DNA from: Bacteroidota bacterium
Lineage (GTDB): Bacteria; Bacteroidota; Bacteroidia; Chitinophagales; Saprospiraceae
DNA: 64,000 bases
Assembly: GCA_020160935.1 (NCBI GenBank)
Contig: JAIUPL010000014.1
Location: forward strand, 1-64,000
Reading direction: 5' to 3'
The translations under genes were made by a program, and so were the position numbers. Position 1 is the first letter of the stretch. Each line of letters starts with the position of its first letter. The notes under the pieces were generated by a model. It searched no databases, was not told the origin of the DNA, and saw only the letters and a program-made list of their open reading frames with translations. This document shows, one piece after another, positions 9,063 to 16,774 of the stretch.

Positions 9063-9842
9063 TCATTTTCCCAGCCACACTTTAAAGTCATTCACTTTCT
9101 CGCGGCTCACGGTGGCTTCCTGTGGCTCTTCGGGTTTCAGGTGCAGTTTCAGGCGGTTGCCGAAATAGGGGTGTATCTGGCTTACGCTGGACACACTCAA
9201 AATGTACTGCCGACTGATGCGAAACCAGTCGCGCGGATCAAGTGCGGCTTCCAGTTCGTCCATGGTGTATTCCACGATGTAACGCTGTCCGGCAAGGGTT
9301 TTGAAAAAATTGACCCTTCCTTCCGACCAGAAATAGGCAATATCGGAGACTTCCACCGATACATAGCGCTGCGCGTGTTTTACCAGAAAACGGCGGCGGT
9401 AAGCCTGCGCAGGCTCGGCCTGTGCACGCAGCAAATCGAGCAGTTTGTCCAATTGCGGCGCAGCGGAAGTGTCGCCCGCAAAGCGGGTTTTCATCTCCTT
9501 GTACTTGCCCAGCGCCCGCGACAGATCGTCGCGTTGTACGGGTTTGAGAAGGTAGTCGACACTGTTGACCCGGAACGCCTGGAGCGCATACTCGTCGTAG
9601 GATGTGACGAATATGACCGGACTTTTCACCTCTGTGCGTTGAAAAATCTCAAAACTCTGCCCGTCCGACAGTTCTATGTCCAAAAAAATCAGGTCGGGCG
9701 CCGGATTCTTTTCGAGCCACTCCACAGCGCCGCGGATACTGCCTGCCGTTCCGAGGATTTCAATGGAAGGATCTACTTCTTCCAGCAGCCGAATCAGTTT
9801 TTTTACGGCAAGGGGTTCGTCTTCAACGAGGAATGTACGCAT
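9063..9842 (-). CDS. LytTR-family response regulator
   Basis: The 259-residue regulator has an N-terminal receiver (phospho-acceptor Asp in PDLIFLDIELSDG at about residue 54, acidic pocket VEDEP, and the switch Thr/Lys in VTSYDEYA and LLKPV) and a C-terminal LytTR DNA-binding domain from about residue 155. It is the cognate regulator of the two LytS-type kinases directly upstream, though a 214-bp gap separates them. That gap is filled by a huge inverted repeat reaching within 3 bp of the ATG, so the start region would be base-paired in a read-through transcript. Confidence 0.9.
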   Translation of the reverse strand: MRTFLVEDEPLAVKKLIRLLEEVDPSIEILGTAGSIRGAVEWLEKNPAPDLIFLDIELSDGQSFEIFQRTEVKSPVIFVTSYDEYALQAFRVNSVDYLLKPVQRDDLSRALGKYKEMKTRFAGDTSAAPQLDKLLDLLRAQAEPAQAYRRRFLVKHAQRYVSVEVSDIAYFWSEGRVNFFKTLAGQRYIVEYTMDELEAALDPRDWFRISRQYILSVSSVSQIHPYFGNRLKLHLKPEEPQEATVSREKVNDFKVWLGK

Positions 9843-9844
9843 GA

Positions 9845-10083
9845 TAGAGAGTGAGAGATGTGAGAGATGTGAGAGAGTGAGAGATGTGAGAGAGTGAGAG
9901 ATGTGAGAGATGTGAGAGCGTGAGAGTGTGAGAGTGTGAGAGATGTGAGAGTTCGTAGAGTACACCTTTTCACTCTAAAATTTTATGGCGCAGAGCGGTG
10001 TACTCTACGAACTCTCACATCTCTCACACTCTCACACTCTCACGCTCTCACATCTCTCACACTCTCACGCTCTCACTCTCTAT
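9845..10083. repeat. Long hairpin with GTGAGAG-type arms between kinase and regulator genes
   Basis: By direct comparison, 9902-9966 and 9997-10061 are perfect reverse complements (65 bp) around a 30-nt loop. The inner end of each arm is the core GTTCGTAGAGTACACC; the outer part is tandem GTGAGAGT, GTGAGAGAT and GTGAGAG units continuing imperfectly to about 9845 and 10083. The right arm supplies the last codons and the stop of the kinase gene, and the left arm runs almost to the start codon of the regulator. Confidence 0.95.
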
Positions 10084-11112
10084 ATAAGGAAGTACGACGG
10101 CGAACGTCCTCCCATCGTCCAGCACTTCAAATCCGGGCTGATCGAGCAGGTGGTAGCGTTCGCGCAAGTTATCGAGGCCGATGCGGTTTGATAGTAAACG
10201 CGCATTTTTTCGTTGCAGGTTGTTGCTTACGCGCAAGTGGGCATCATTGGCCTGAATACGGATAAGCAAGGGCTTGTCGGGGCTGATTTCATTGTGTTTC
10301 ACTGCATTTTCAAGCAAAATTTGCAAAGTCAGAGCGGGTAGTTTTCGGTCGAAATATGCCGAATCAACCTCTATTTTCAGATCAATGCCGGAATCGTGTC
10401 TCGTTTTCAGCAGGTGAAAAAAGGATCGGATAAAACGCAGTTCGTCTTCCACCCGGGCGAGTTCCTGTTCATTGGCGCGCAGCAGATAGCGATATACATT
10501 GGAAAGTTCGTCGACAAAATCCTCGGCTTTGCGCGGGTTTTCCATGATCAGCGACGACAACACATTGAGGCTGTTGAACAGAAAATGCGGGTTCAACTGG
10601 CTTTGCAAGGACTGAAACTGGCTTTCCAACTGGAGTTTTTCCAGCGTTTCGGCTTCGGTTAGCGCAGCCCGCCATTTTTGGAAATAGGTGATTCCTTCGT
10701 ATGCAGTAGTACCGATCATCACCGACATGGCGCACAGCAGCATCAGTACGTACCATTTTTTCCAGGAAAAAGCCATTTCCGGGTAAGGCAAATAACTCAT
10801 CAAGTGGTAGGTAAGCGTCATGATCGTCACGACGGTCAGGCCATAGCCCAACATGCTGTAGGCCACCCTTTTTTTCCATTGGTGCAGTTCCGGAAAACGG
10901 ATCAGTGTAGCATTGCGCACGCGGTGGCACAAAACAGGCACCAGCATGCTGCTCAGCAGCCACGGAATGGTAATCATCCAGAAGCGCGCGGCCGAACTCC
11001 AGTAAAAACTCCCGTACAAGCCGTTCATGGCTGCCACAAAAAGAGGCGGGATGGAGAACACTTCCACCCACCATTCACTGAATTGGAAAAAAGGTTTGCG
11101 TGTGTTTTTCAT
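10057..11112 (-). CDS. LytS-type sensor histidine kinase (catalytically complete)
   Basis: The 351-residue protein has several membrane spans in residues about 15-140, a short linker, the His_kinase motif NPHFLFNSLNVLSSLI (phospho-acceptor His about 175), and an HATPase domain with an N-box (LLENAVKHN, about 269) and a G-box (NRIGLDNLRERY). It would phosphorylate the LytTR regulator encoded just downstream. Its start overlaps the stop of the preceding kinase gene by 4 bp (ATGA), so the two are translationally coupled. The last eight residues, IESESVRV, are encoded by the GAGAGTGAG tandem units of the repeat element, so the C-terminus has been rewritten by the repeat. Confidence 0.9.
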   Translation of the reverse strand: MKNTRKPFFQFSEWWVEVFSIPPLFVAAMNGLYGSFYWSSAARFWMITIPWLLSSMLVPVLCHRVRNATLIRFPELHQWKKRVAYSMLGYGLTVVTIMTLTYHLMSYLPYPEMAFSWKKWYVLMLLCAMSVMIGTTAYEGITYFQKWRAALTEAETLEKLQLESQFQSLQSQLNPHFLFNSLNVLSSLIMENPRKAEDFVDELSNVYRYLLRANEQELARVEDELRFIRSFFHLLKTRHDSGIDLKIEVDSAYFDRKLPALTLQILLENAVKHNEISPDKPLLIRIQANDAHLRVSNNLQRKNARLLSNRIGLDNLRERYHLLDQPGFEVLDDGRTFAVVLPYIESESVRV

Positions 11113-12146
11113 GCCGCTGCTTCGATTTCCTGCATAAATGGTAAACGAAAATGCAGCCGGTTGTCCACCACTGCCTGCACCGCTTGTCGGCCGCTTTGCT
11201 GCTCATAGGCGCTGGCGATGGCTGCCCAATCCAGGTTGCCGGAATCGACCCACACGGTTTTCGGCTGATAGGGCGCTGTCAGGACAAGCGCGTTTTCATT
11301 AGCAGAAATATCCACCAGCAGCGGCTTTTCCGGGCTGATGGTTTGTGTGCGAATCAGGTAGTCGAGCAGGTTTTGAAGAATCAGCGGCGGCAGTTTTTGT
11401 TCCAGGTATTGTGCATCCACCTTTGTATGAACATCAAATGCAGCGCCCAGCCGCGTGATGAGCAGGTAGGTGTAGGATTCCGAAAATGCCAGTTCATCGG
11501 CGAGGGGTACCTGCAACTGCCGGTTGGCGCGCAAGAGGTAACGGTACACTTTGGAAAGTTCGTCGACAAATCGTTCGGCACGGCGGGCGTCTTCTCCGAT
11601 CAGGGCCGACAACGTCGTCAAGCAATTGAACAGAAAATGTGGATTTACCCTGTTTTTCAGGGCTTCCAGGTGTTGGCGCGCCTGCTCTTTTTTGAGCAAT
11701 TCAGTGCGTTGCAGGGCCAGTTTGTAATGCCCGAAAAAATAAATGGCCTCGTAAATGCCCCCGATCAGGACGATGAAAAACATGGAAATGGAAAAATTGA
11801 TCAACCACACCCGAAAAGTAAGAACCGGCGCCGGTGCGATGTCAAACTCATGAATAAGCACCTGCATGACGAACTGGCCCATGCCGGCCACCATGGCAAA
11901 CCCCGTCAGCATCCAGGCCACGCGGGCCGTGGTATGCTCCAGCCCGGGGTATAGCCGGCGGATGCGGATCAGAATGTACCTCGAAGCCTCCCAAATCAGC
12001 CCCGTACAAATGATGCTGATGAGCATGTATTTCCAGAGAAGATCCCAACGACCGGGAAAGAAAAACGGCATTTCAGCCAGCAACAGCATTGCCACCGAGA
12101 GCGGGATGCCAAGAAGGCGCAGCCATTTGTCGTTGAGTTGTTCCAT
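11109..12146 (-). CDS. LytS-type kinase paralogue with degenerate ATP-binding domain (probable pseudokinase)
   Basis: The 345-residue protein matches the next gene in layout: membrane spans in the first 150 residues, then NPHFLFNCLTTLSALI with the acceptor His at about 169. The ATPase domain is eroded. Where the neighbour has LLENAVKHNEISPDKPLL this one has LLDYLIRTQTISPEKPLL, losing the N-box Asn and the KH pair, and no D-box or G-box (GLxNL) follows. I infer a partner that can accept phosphate but not bind ATP normally, working as a heterodimer with the intact kinase. The start MEQLNDKW is preferred because TACATTTG at 12163-12170 lies just upstream. Confidence 0.85.
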   Translation of the reverse strand: MEQLNDKWLRLLGIPLSVAMLLLAEMPFFFPGRWDLLWKYMLISIICTGLIWEASRYILIRIRRLYPGLEHTTARVAWMLTGFAMVAGMGQFVMQVLIHEFDIAPAPVLTFRVWLINFSISMFFIVLIGGIYEAIYFFGHYKLALQRTELLKKEQARQHLEALKNRVNPHFLFNCLTTLSALIGEDARRAERFVDELSKVYRYLLRANRQLQVPLADELAFSESYTYLLITRLGAAFDVHTKVDAQYLEQKLPPLILQNLLDYLIRTQTISPEKPLLVDISANENALVLTAPYQPKTVWVDSGNLDWAAIASAYEQQSGRQAVQAVVDNRLHFRLPFMQEIEAAA

Positions 12147-12162
12147 TGCGTTTTCCTTGAAA

Positions 12163-12170
12163 CAAATGTA
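12163..12170 (-). promoter_or_regulatory. TAnnTTTG promoter box ahead of the kinase-kinase operon
   Basis: On the minus strand this reads TACATTTG, an exact match to the Bacteroidota -7 element. It ends 16 nt before the ATG at 12146, giving a very short leader and supporting that start. A near-match in the other direction, TACATTCG at 12244-12251, may serve the DoxX gene. Confidence 0.5.
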
Positions 12171-12256
12171 GTCAATACCCCCGTCGCCGTAAAACGCCCA
12201 TGACATGAACTGTGGAAAATGCTGCATGAATTGTAAATTCAAGTACATTCGCCTTT

Positions 12257-12682
12257 ATGAACAATTGGCTTTCTACTCGTCCCCTGAAAAATTTTGAAAC
12301 GGTATATGCCTTGCTACGCATCATTACCGGATTTTTTATGCTGCTACATGGTTGGGAAGTATTGAACCCGACGATTATGGCCGACAATGGCAAATGGCTC
12401 ACCGAGTTGCATTTTCCGGCGCCTGCAACCCTGGCATACCTGGGGAAAGGTGCAGAATTAGTCAGCGGCGCCTGCCTGATGATTGGTCTGGGCACTCGTT
12501 TTGCCGTATTGCCGCTTATCCTGACCATGCTCTTGATCGCTTTTGGCATGGGCCACGGCAAGGTGTGGTATGAAGACCAGCATCCGTTCATGTTTGTGCT
12601 GCTGGGTGTGTTGTTCTGGTCGGGTGGTAGCGGTAAATGGAGCGTGGATGCCTGGCTGGAGCAAAAAAATCAGAAGTTGTAG
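12257..12682 (+). CDS. DoxX-family membrane protein
   Basis: The 141-residue protein has four hydrophobic segments and the features of DoxX-like proteins: LRIITGFFMLLHGWEVL at about residues 20-36, GKGAELVSGACLMIGLGTRFA at about 62-82 and a C-terminal span near GVLFWSGG. Family members are small inner-membrane proteins tied in some cases to redox homeostasis or quinone oxidation; a specific role here is unknown. The GH43 gene starts 12 bp after its stop, so the two may be co-transcribed, although the roles have no obvious link. Confidence 0.8.
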   Translation: MNNWLSTRPLKNFETVYALLRIITGFFMLLHGWEVLNPTIMADNGKWLTELHFPAPATLAYLGKGAELVSGACLMIGLGTRFAVLPLILTMLLIAFGMGHGKVWYEDQHPFMFVLLGVLFWSGGSGKWSVDAWLEQKNQKL

Positions 12683-12694
12683 ATTCTATCCATC

Positions 12695-14428
12695 GTGAAA
12701 TACTTCCTTTTGTCTGTCCTGCTTTGCGGTTGGGGCCTTTTGCAGGCGCAACAGCAAACGACTTATTGCAACCCTGTCAACATCGACTATGGCTTTACGC
12801 CCATCCCCAATTTCAGTGAATGGGGCAGGCACCGGGCCACGGCCGATCCGGTTATCGTGACCTACAAAGGCGATTACTACCTGTTTTCTACCAACCAGTG
12901 GGGATACTGGTGGAGCGGCGACATGCTGCACTGGACGTTTATTGCCCGGCATTTCCTGAAACCCCAGCACAAGGTGTACGACGATTTATGCGCCCCCGCA
13001 GTGTGCGTCGTGGGAGATACCATGCTGGTGTTCGGCTCCACCTATGGCCGCGATTTTCCGATCTGGATGAGCACCAACCCCAAGGCCAACGAGTGGTCGG
13101 AAGCCGTGCCAGCCTTCGATATGGGCGGCTGGGACCCCGCTTTTTTCCTCGACGACGACGGCCGTTTTTACATGTACAACGGCAGCAGCAACACCTACCC
13201 GCTGTACGGCATCGAACTGAATCGAAAAACCCTGCAACCCATGGGTTACCGCAAGGAAATGTACCTGCTCGAACCGGAACAGTACGGCTGGCAACGCTTC
13301 GGCGAATACATGGACAACACCTTCCTCGATCCTTTCATTGAAGGCGCCTGGATGACCAAACACAACAACAAATATTACCTGCAATACGGCGCGCCGGGCA
13401 CCGAATTCAGCGGCTATGCCGATGGCGTGGTGGTAGGCGACACGCCGCTGGGGCCTTTCACGCCGCAGTCGGACCCGCTGTCGTTCAAACCCGGCGGTTT
13501 TGCGCGCGGCGCCGGGCATGGCGCTACGTTTCAGGATAAATGGAACAACTACTGGCACGTGTCGACCATCGTGTTGTCGGTAAAAAACAACTTCGAACGC
13601 CGCATTGGCATCTGGCCGGCGGGCTTCGACGGCGATTTGATGTATTGCAACACGGTGTTTGGCGATTACCCGCATTACCTGCCCAATGGCCCTGCCGATC
13701 ACCTGAAAAGCCGTTTCACGGGCTGGATGCTGCTGAATTACAAAAAACCGGTGCAGGTGTCGTCTACTTTCGGCAGTTACAACGCCAACAACGCCGTCGA
13801 CGAAAACATCAAAACCTACTGGAGCGCCGCCAGTGCGGCGCCGGGCGAATGGATTCAGACCGACCTGGGCGCCCAGTGTACCGTGCGCGCCATTCAGATC
13901 AACTACGCCGATCAGGACGCCGGGCTGCTGGGCAAACAAACCGACATTTATCACCAGTACAAAATATACCACTCTGCCGACGGCCGAAAATGGGAACTGC
14001 TGGTGGATAAAAGCAACAATAAAACCGATGTGCCGCACGACTACGTGGAACTGCCGCAGCCTGTGCGTACCCGCTACCTCAAACTGGAAAATGTGCACAT
14101 GGCGGCGGGAAAATTTGCCATTTCAGGCTTGCGTGTGTTCGGACTGGGTGCGGGCGACAAACCGGACGCGGTCAAACAGTTTTTCGTGCTGCGCACCCGC
14201 CACGACAAGCGCTCGGCCTGGCTGAAATGGAGCCCGGTGGACAATGCCTTTGCCTACAATATTTATTTCGGAACCGACCCAGAAAAGATGCACAACTGTA
14301 TCATGGTGCACGATGCCAACGATTATTACTACAAAGGCATGGAAAAGGATCGAACCTATTATTTCAGCATCGAGGCCATCAATGAAAATGGGGTGTCGAT
14401 GAGAGGGGAGGTGGTGAAAGTGGAATGA
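12695..14428 (+). CDS. Secreted glycoside hydrolase family 43 protein with discoidin and Fn3-like domains
   Basis: The 577-residue protein begins at a GTG codon and has a signal peptide (MKYFLLSVLLCGWGLLQA). Residues about 30-330 form the five-bladed propeller of GH43, with catalytic-site candidates in RATADPVIV (Asp about 49), GGWDPAFFLDDDGRFYMYNG (about 143) and FIEGAWMTKHNNKYYLQYG (Glu about 215). Residues about 350-485 look like an F5/8 type C (discoidin) sugar-binding domain, and the last 90 residues like a fibronectin type III domain. It should cleave arabinose- or xylose-containing polysaccharides outside the cytoplasm; the exact substrate cannot be read. Its last codons, GTG GAA TGA, lie inside the palindrome that follows. 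Confidence 0.88.
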   Translation: MKYFLLSVLLCGWGLLQAQQQTTYCNPVNIDYGFTPIPNFSEWGRHRATADPVIVTYKGDYYLFSTNQWGYWWSGDMLHWTFIARHFLKPQHKVYDDLCAPAVCVVGDTMLVFGSTYGRDFPIWMSTNPKANEWSEAVPAFDMGGWDPAFFLDDDGRFYMYNGSSNTYPLYGIELNRKTLQPMGYRKEMYLLEPEQYGWQRFGEYMDNTFLDPFIEGAWMTKHNNKYYLQYGAPGTEFSGYADGVVVGDTPLGPFTPQSDPLSFKPGGFARGAGHGATFQDKWNNYWHVSTIVLSVKNNFERRIGIWPAGFDGDLMYCNTVFGDYPHYLPNGPADHLKSRFTGWMLLNYKKPVQVSSTFGSYNANNAVDENIKTYWSAASAAPGEWIQTDLGAQCTVRAIQINYADQDAGLLGKQTDIYHQYKIYHSADGRKWELLVDKSNNKTDVPHDYVELPQPVRTRYLKLENVHMAAGKFAISGLRVFGLGAGDKPDAVKQFFVLRTRHDKRSAWLKWSPVDNAFAYNIYFGTDPEKMHNCIMVHDANDYYYKGMEKDRTYYFSIEAINENGVSMRGEVVKVE

Positions 14429-14572
14429 GAGTCCTGAGTCGTAAGTCCTGAGTCCTAAGTCCGTAGAGTGTACCTATAACTCTTGGCTTTAATTTATAGG
14501 AGGCGCCCATAGTTACAGGTACACTCTACGGACTTAGGACTCAGGACTTACGACTCAGGACTCTCATTCCAC
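14420..14572. repeat. Perfect 56-bp inverted repeat with (AGTCCTG/A)n arms
   Basis: Positions 14420-14475 and 14517-14572 are exact reverse complements around a 41-nt loop. Each arm is GTGGAATGAG, then AGTCCTG, AGTCGTA, AGTCCTG, AGTCCTA heptads, then the core CCGTAGAGTGTACCT. The arms extend through the stop codons and the last two codons (Val-Glu) of both convergent genes, so both end GTG GAA TGA. It is likely a bidirectional terminator and shows that one gene end was copied onto the other. Confidence 0.95.
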
Positions 14573-15334
14573 CACAATCTCCACCACATCCTCCACTTTC
14601 AAACCCAGGAGCGTGGCGGCGCGGCCCATATTCACGGCAATTTCCAAAAAACCGGCGCTGTTGAACAGGCACAATTGCTCGCCTACAGGCACATCGCAAT
14701 AGTTGTCGGAGAGTTTGGTAATGGGGTCATTGCGTTTGAAATACAGGGAAAACGGCTTGTCGCCGGCCGTTTTTTCAAACAGATCACGACGAATATTCAC
14801 CACTGCATTGTCGTAATTATCTACGTGGATGATGGTGCCACGTATACGGCCCGGCGTGATAACCGGCTGAATACTAATGCGTTGCAGTAATGGAGCAGGG
14901 AAGTCGCCCAAGGCTTCGAAGGGCTTGTCGCTCGTAAGATGGGCAACGGCGTCGGCATAGATGTTTTTTACGGCAAAATGTCGGGTAGCATCCGTGGGTA
15001 AGGTGCGCACATCGGTCGGATCAATTTCATCGAACAGCAAGGTAAGCAACCCGTTGTCGGGCGCCAGGAAATAATGCCCTTTGTGCCGCAGCGCTACAAA
15101 GCGGAAACCCATGCTGTACACACAATGCACGCCGATGAGGTGGATGGTGCCTTCCGGAAATTCTTGCCAGATGTTGCGCACCACAAAAGCACCCTGCACA
15201 ATGTCAAAAGGCTCGATGTGGTGGGAAATATCTACCAACTGCAAGTCGGGGTTGCGGCGCAGCAAGGCGCCTTTGAGCGCGCCGGCGTAGTAATCCTGCG
15301 TTCCGAAATCGGTGGTGAGTGTGACGATGGGCAT
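14564..15334 (-). CDS. SAM hydrolase / SAM-dependent halogenase family protein (DUF62)
   Basis: The 256-residue protein matches the SAM hydroxide adenosyltransferase family: it starts MPIVTLTTDFGTQDYYAGALKG with the conserved T-D-F-G, has DISHHIEPFDIVQGAFVVRN at about residues 38-58, FLAPDNGLLTLL at about 90 and GTIIHVDNYDNAVVNI at about 170. Family members cleave SAM to adenosine and methionine or, rarely, fluorinate or chlorinate it; the hydrolase role is the default. The start is the methionine of MPIVTL, 21 bp downstream of a TATCTTTG box. The stop lies inside the palindrome shared with the GH43 gene. Confidence 0.88.
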   Translation of the reverse strand: MPIVTLTTDFGTQDYYAGALKGALLRRNPDLQLVDISHHIEPFDIVQGAFVVRNIWQEFPEGTIHLIGVHCVYSMGFRFVALRHKGHYFLAPDNGLLTLLFDEIDPTDVRTLPTDATRHFAVKNIYADAVAHLTSDKPFEALGDFPAPLLQRISIQPVITPGRIRGTIIHVDNYDNAVVNIRRDLFEKTAGDKPFSLYFKRNDPITKLSDNYCDVPVGEQLCLFNSAGFLEIAVNMGRAATLLGLKVEDVVEIVVE

Positions 15335-15355
15335 GGCTGGGACTTCTAATTGGGG

Positions 15356-15363
15356 CAAAGATA
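15356..15363 (-). promoter_or_regulatory. TAnnTTTG promoter box of the DUF62 gene
   Basis: The minus strand reads TATCTTTG, an exact match to the Bacteroidota -7 consensus, 21 nt before the ATG at 15334. It lies in the short gap to the aldo/keto reductase gene, so the DUF62 gene need not depend on read-through. Confidence 0.5.
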
Positions 15364-15391
15364 GTGTTTCTATTTTTTGGGGAAAGCCAAA

Positions 15392-16363
15392 CTACTGGCT
15401 CCACGAAGTCGGCTGCCGATCCCAGCGGTGCTGTTTCAAAGCCGCCATCACCTCGGCGGGCAGTCCTTTCCCATCCGACGCCGCGCAATTGCCTTCCACG
15501 TGCCGCACGCTGCGCATACCGGGAATAATCGTAGCCGAATCGGGCGTGCTCAGGATAAACCGAAGCGCCATTTCCGCCATCGTCATGCCTGCGGGTATCA
15601 GCGGCCGAAGCGCATCGGCGCGGTCGACGCTGGCATGCAGGTTTTCGGGCACGAAGTAGGTGGAACGCCAGTCGTCGGCAGGAAAGGTAGTGTCGTGCGT
15701 GAGCATGCCCGTGAGCGAGCCCTCGTCGAAAGGTACGCGGGCGATGACCGCCACGTCTAATTCCTTGCACAAGGGGAACAACTCATCTTCCGGCGCCTGA
15801 TCGAAAATGTTGTAAATGACCTGTACGGCGTCGATCATTCCCGTGCGAAGGGTGTGAAGCACGTTTTGGGGTTCCCAGCGGTTGACGGAAACGCCCCAGT
15901 GCGCCACCTTGCCTTCGCGTGTGAGTTTTTCGATGGCCGATTTCCATTCGTCCTGGTCGTGCCAGGCATCGTTCCACACGTGAAACTGCTGGAGGTCGAT
16001 TTGTTCGACGCGCAGGTTGCGCAGGCTTTTTTCGGTGTATTCCACGATGTGTTTCACCGGGAAACAGTCTTTTAACAGATACTCCGGGCGGGAGGGCCAC
16101 TTGAAATTCATGGGTGGAATTTTGGTGGCAAAATACAAGCGTTTGTCGCGGTGCGTGCGCAGCAAATCGCCCAGAATCTGCTCGCTTTTACCTGCGCCGT
16201 AGCCCCAGGCGGTATCGAAAAAAGTAACACCCAGTTCGACCGAGCGGTCGAGGGCGCGTTGTATTTCTGCGGGGTCGTTGCCCGTCCAGCCGGCGAGGCC
16301 CCACATGCCATAGCCGATTTCAGAGACAGGGATGTTCGTTTTTCCAAAACGACGGTATTGCAT
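15392..16363 (-). CDS. Aldo/keto reductase
   Basis: The 323-residue NADPH-dependent (alpha/beta)8-barrel oxidoreductase shows GVTFFDTAWGYGAGKSEQIL (Asp and Tyr of the tetrad, about residues 50-70), YFATKIPP with the catalytic Lys, and a catalytic-His-type strand near LQQFHVWND at about 128. The cofactor site ATIIPGMRSVRHVEGN is near residue 290. It is not close in sequence to the two other aldo/keto reductases in this window. The substrate is unknown. Upstream of its start lies a 21-bp tandem array that may carry its control region. Confidence 0.88.
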   Translation of the reverse strand: MQYRRFGKTNIPVSEIGYGMWGLAGWTGNDPAEIQRALDRSVELGVTFFDTAWGYGAGKSEQILGDLLRTHRDKRLYFATKIPPMNFKWPSRPEYLLKDCFPVKHIVEYTEKSLRNLRVEQIDLQQFHVWNDAWHDQDEWKSAIEKLTREGKVAHWGVSVNRWEPQNVLHTLRTGMIDAVQVIYNIFDQAPEDELFPLCKELDVAVIARVPFDEGSLTGMLTHDTTFPADDWRSTYFVPENLHASVDRADALRPLIPAGMTMAEMALRFILSTPDSATIIPGMRSVRHVEGNCAASDGKGLPAEVMAALKQHRWDRQPTSWSQ

Positions 16364-16385
16364 AGGTGGTGTTGTTTTGGGAGCG

Positions 16386-16617
16386 AAGATAGAGGTGTCG
16401 AAGCCGTTTTGTTACCTGTTTTTGACCCTTTTTAACGTCTTGAAGACCTCTCTTTGCCTGTTTGGGACGTCAATTGACGTGTCTGGGACGACGCGTTACC
16501 TGTTTTTGACCCTTTTTGACGTCTCGCAGACGTTTCTTTACGTGTTCGAGACGTCACTTCACCTGTTTTTGACCCTTCGCAGGGTGTCGGAGGCGTTGTT
16601 GGTCGTGTTGGAAAGGT
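16386..16617. repeat. Array of eleven degenerate 21-bp tandem repeats
   Basis: Cut into 21-bp blocks from 16408 (16408-16428, 16429-16449 and so on to 16617), ten consecutive blocks align, with TTACGTGTTnGnGACGT as rough consensus of block positions 5-21; an eleventh fits at 16386-16406 with a 1-bp slip. Blocks 1, 5 and 8 share the identical 15-mer ACCTGTTTTTGACCC. The gap (16364-16774) has no convincing gene: the open frames across the array simply reflect its period of three times seven. Two helical turns per repeat would place bound proteins on one face of the DNA. Confidence 0.85.
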
Positions 16618-16633
16618 TTTAAGCGTGAGTAGC

Positions 16634-16667
16634 AGACCTATAAGGTTTTTTGAAACCTTATAGGTCT
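16634..16667. terminator. Perfect 15-bp-stem hairpin AGACCTATAAGGTTT
   Basis: The sequence AGACCTATAAGGTTT, a 4-nt TTTG spacer, and its exact reverse complement form a 15-bp stem. The same stem recurs at 18962-18996. It lies between the 21-bp array and the T9SS fragment, so here it may be a relic terminator or a dispersed repeat rather than the end of a live transcript. Confidence 0.6.
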
Positions 16668-16774
16668 CGGTTCGTAAAATTATTTACCACATCTACTGCC
16701 CGCTTCACACCTGAAAATGCCCGGTTCTGTACATTGGATAGAAAATTTAGGTCAGCAGTAACTATTTTAGCCCA

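Noticed and set aside
12986-14098. 370-codon minus-strand frame
   Set aside because: Antisense shadow of the GH43 gene, whose motifs and signal peptide are on the plus strand.
16408-16617. CRISPR-like regular array
   Set aside because: Units are adjacent and degenerate without unique spacers, and no cas gene is present.
16332-16622. 96-codon plus-strand frame across the 21-bp array
   Set aside because: The repetitive hydrophobic sequence is only the translation of a 21-bp period, and the array is open on the other strand too.
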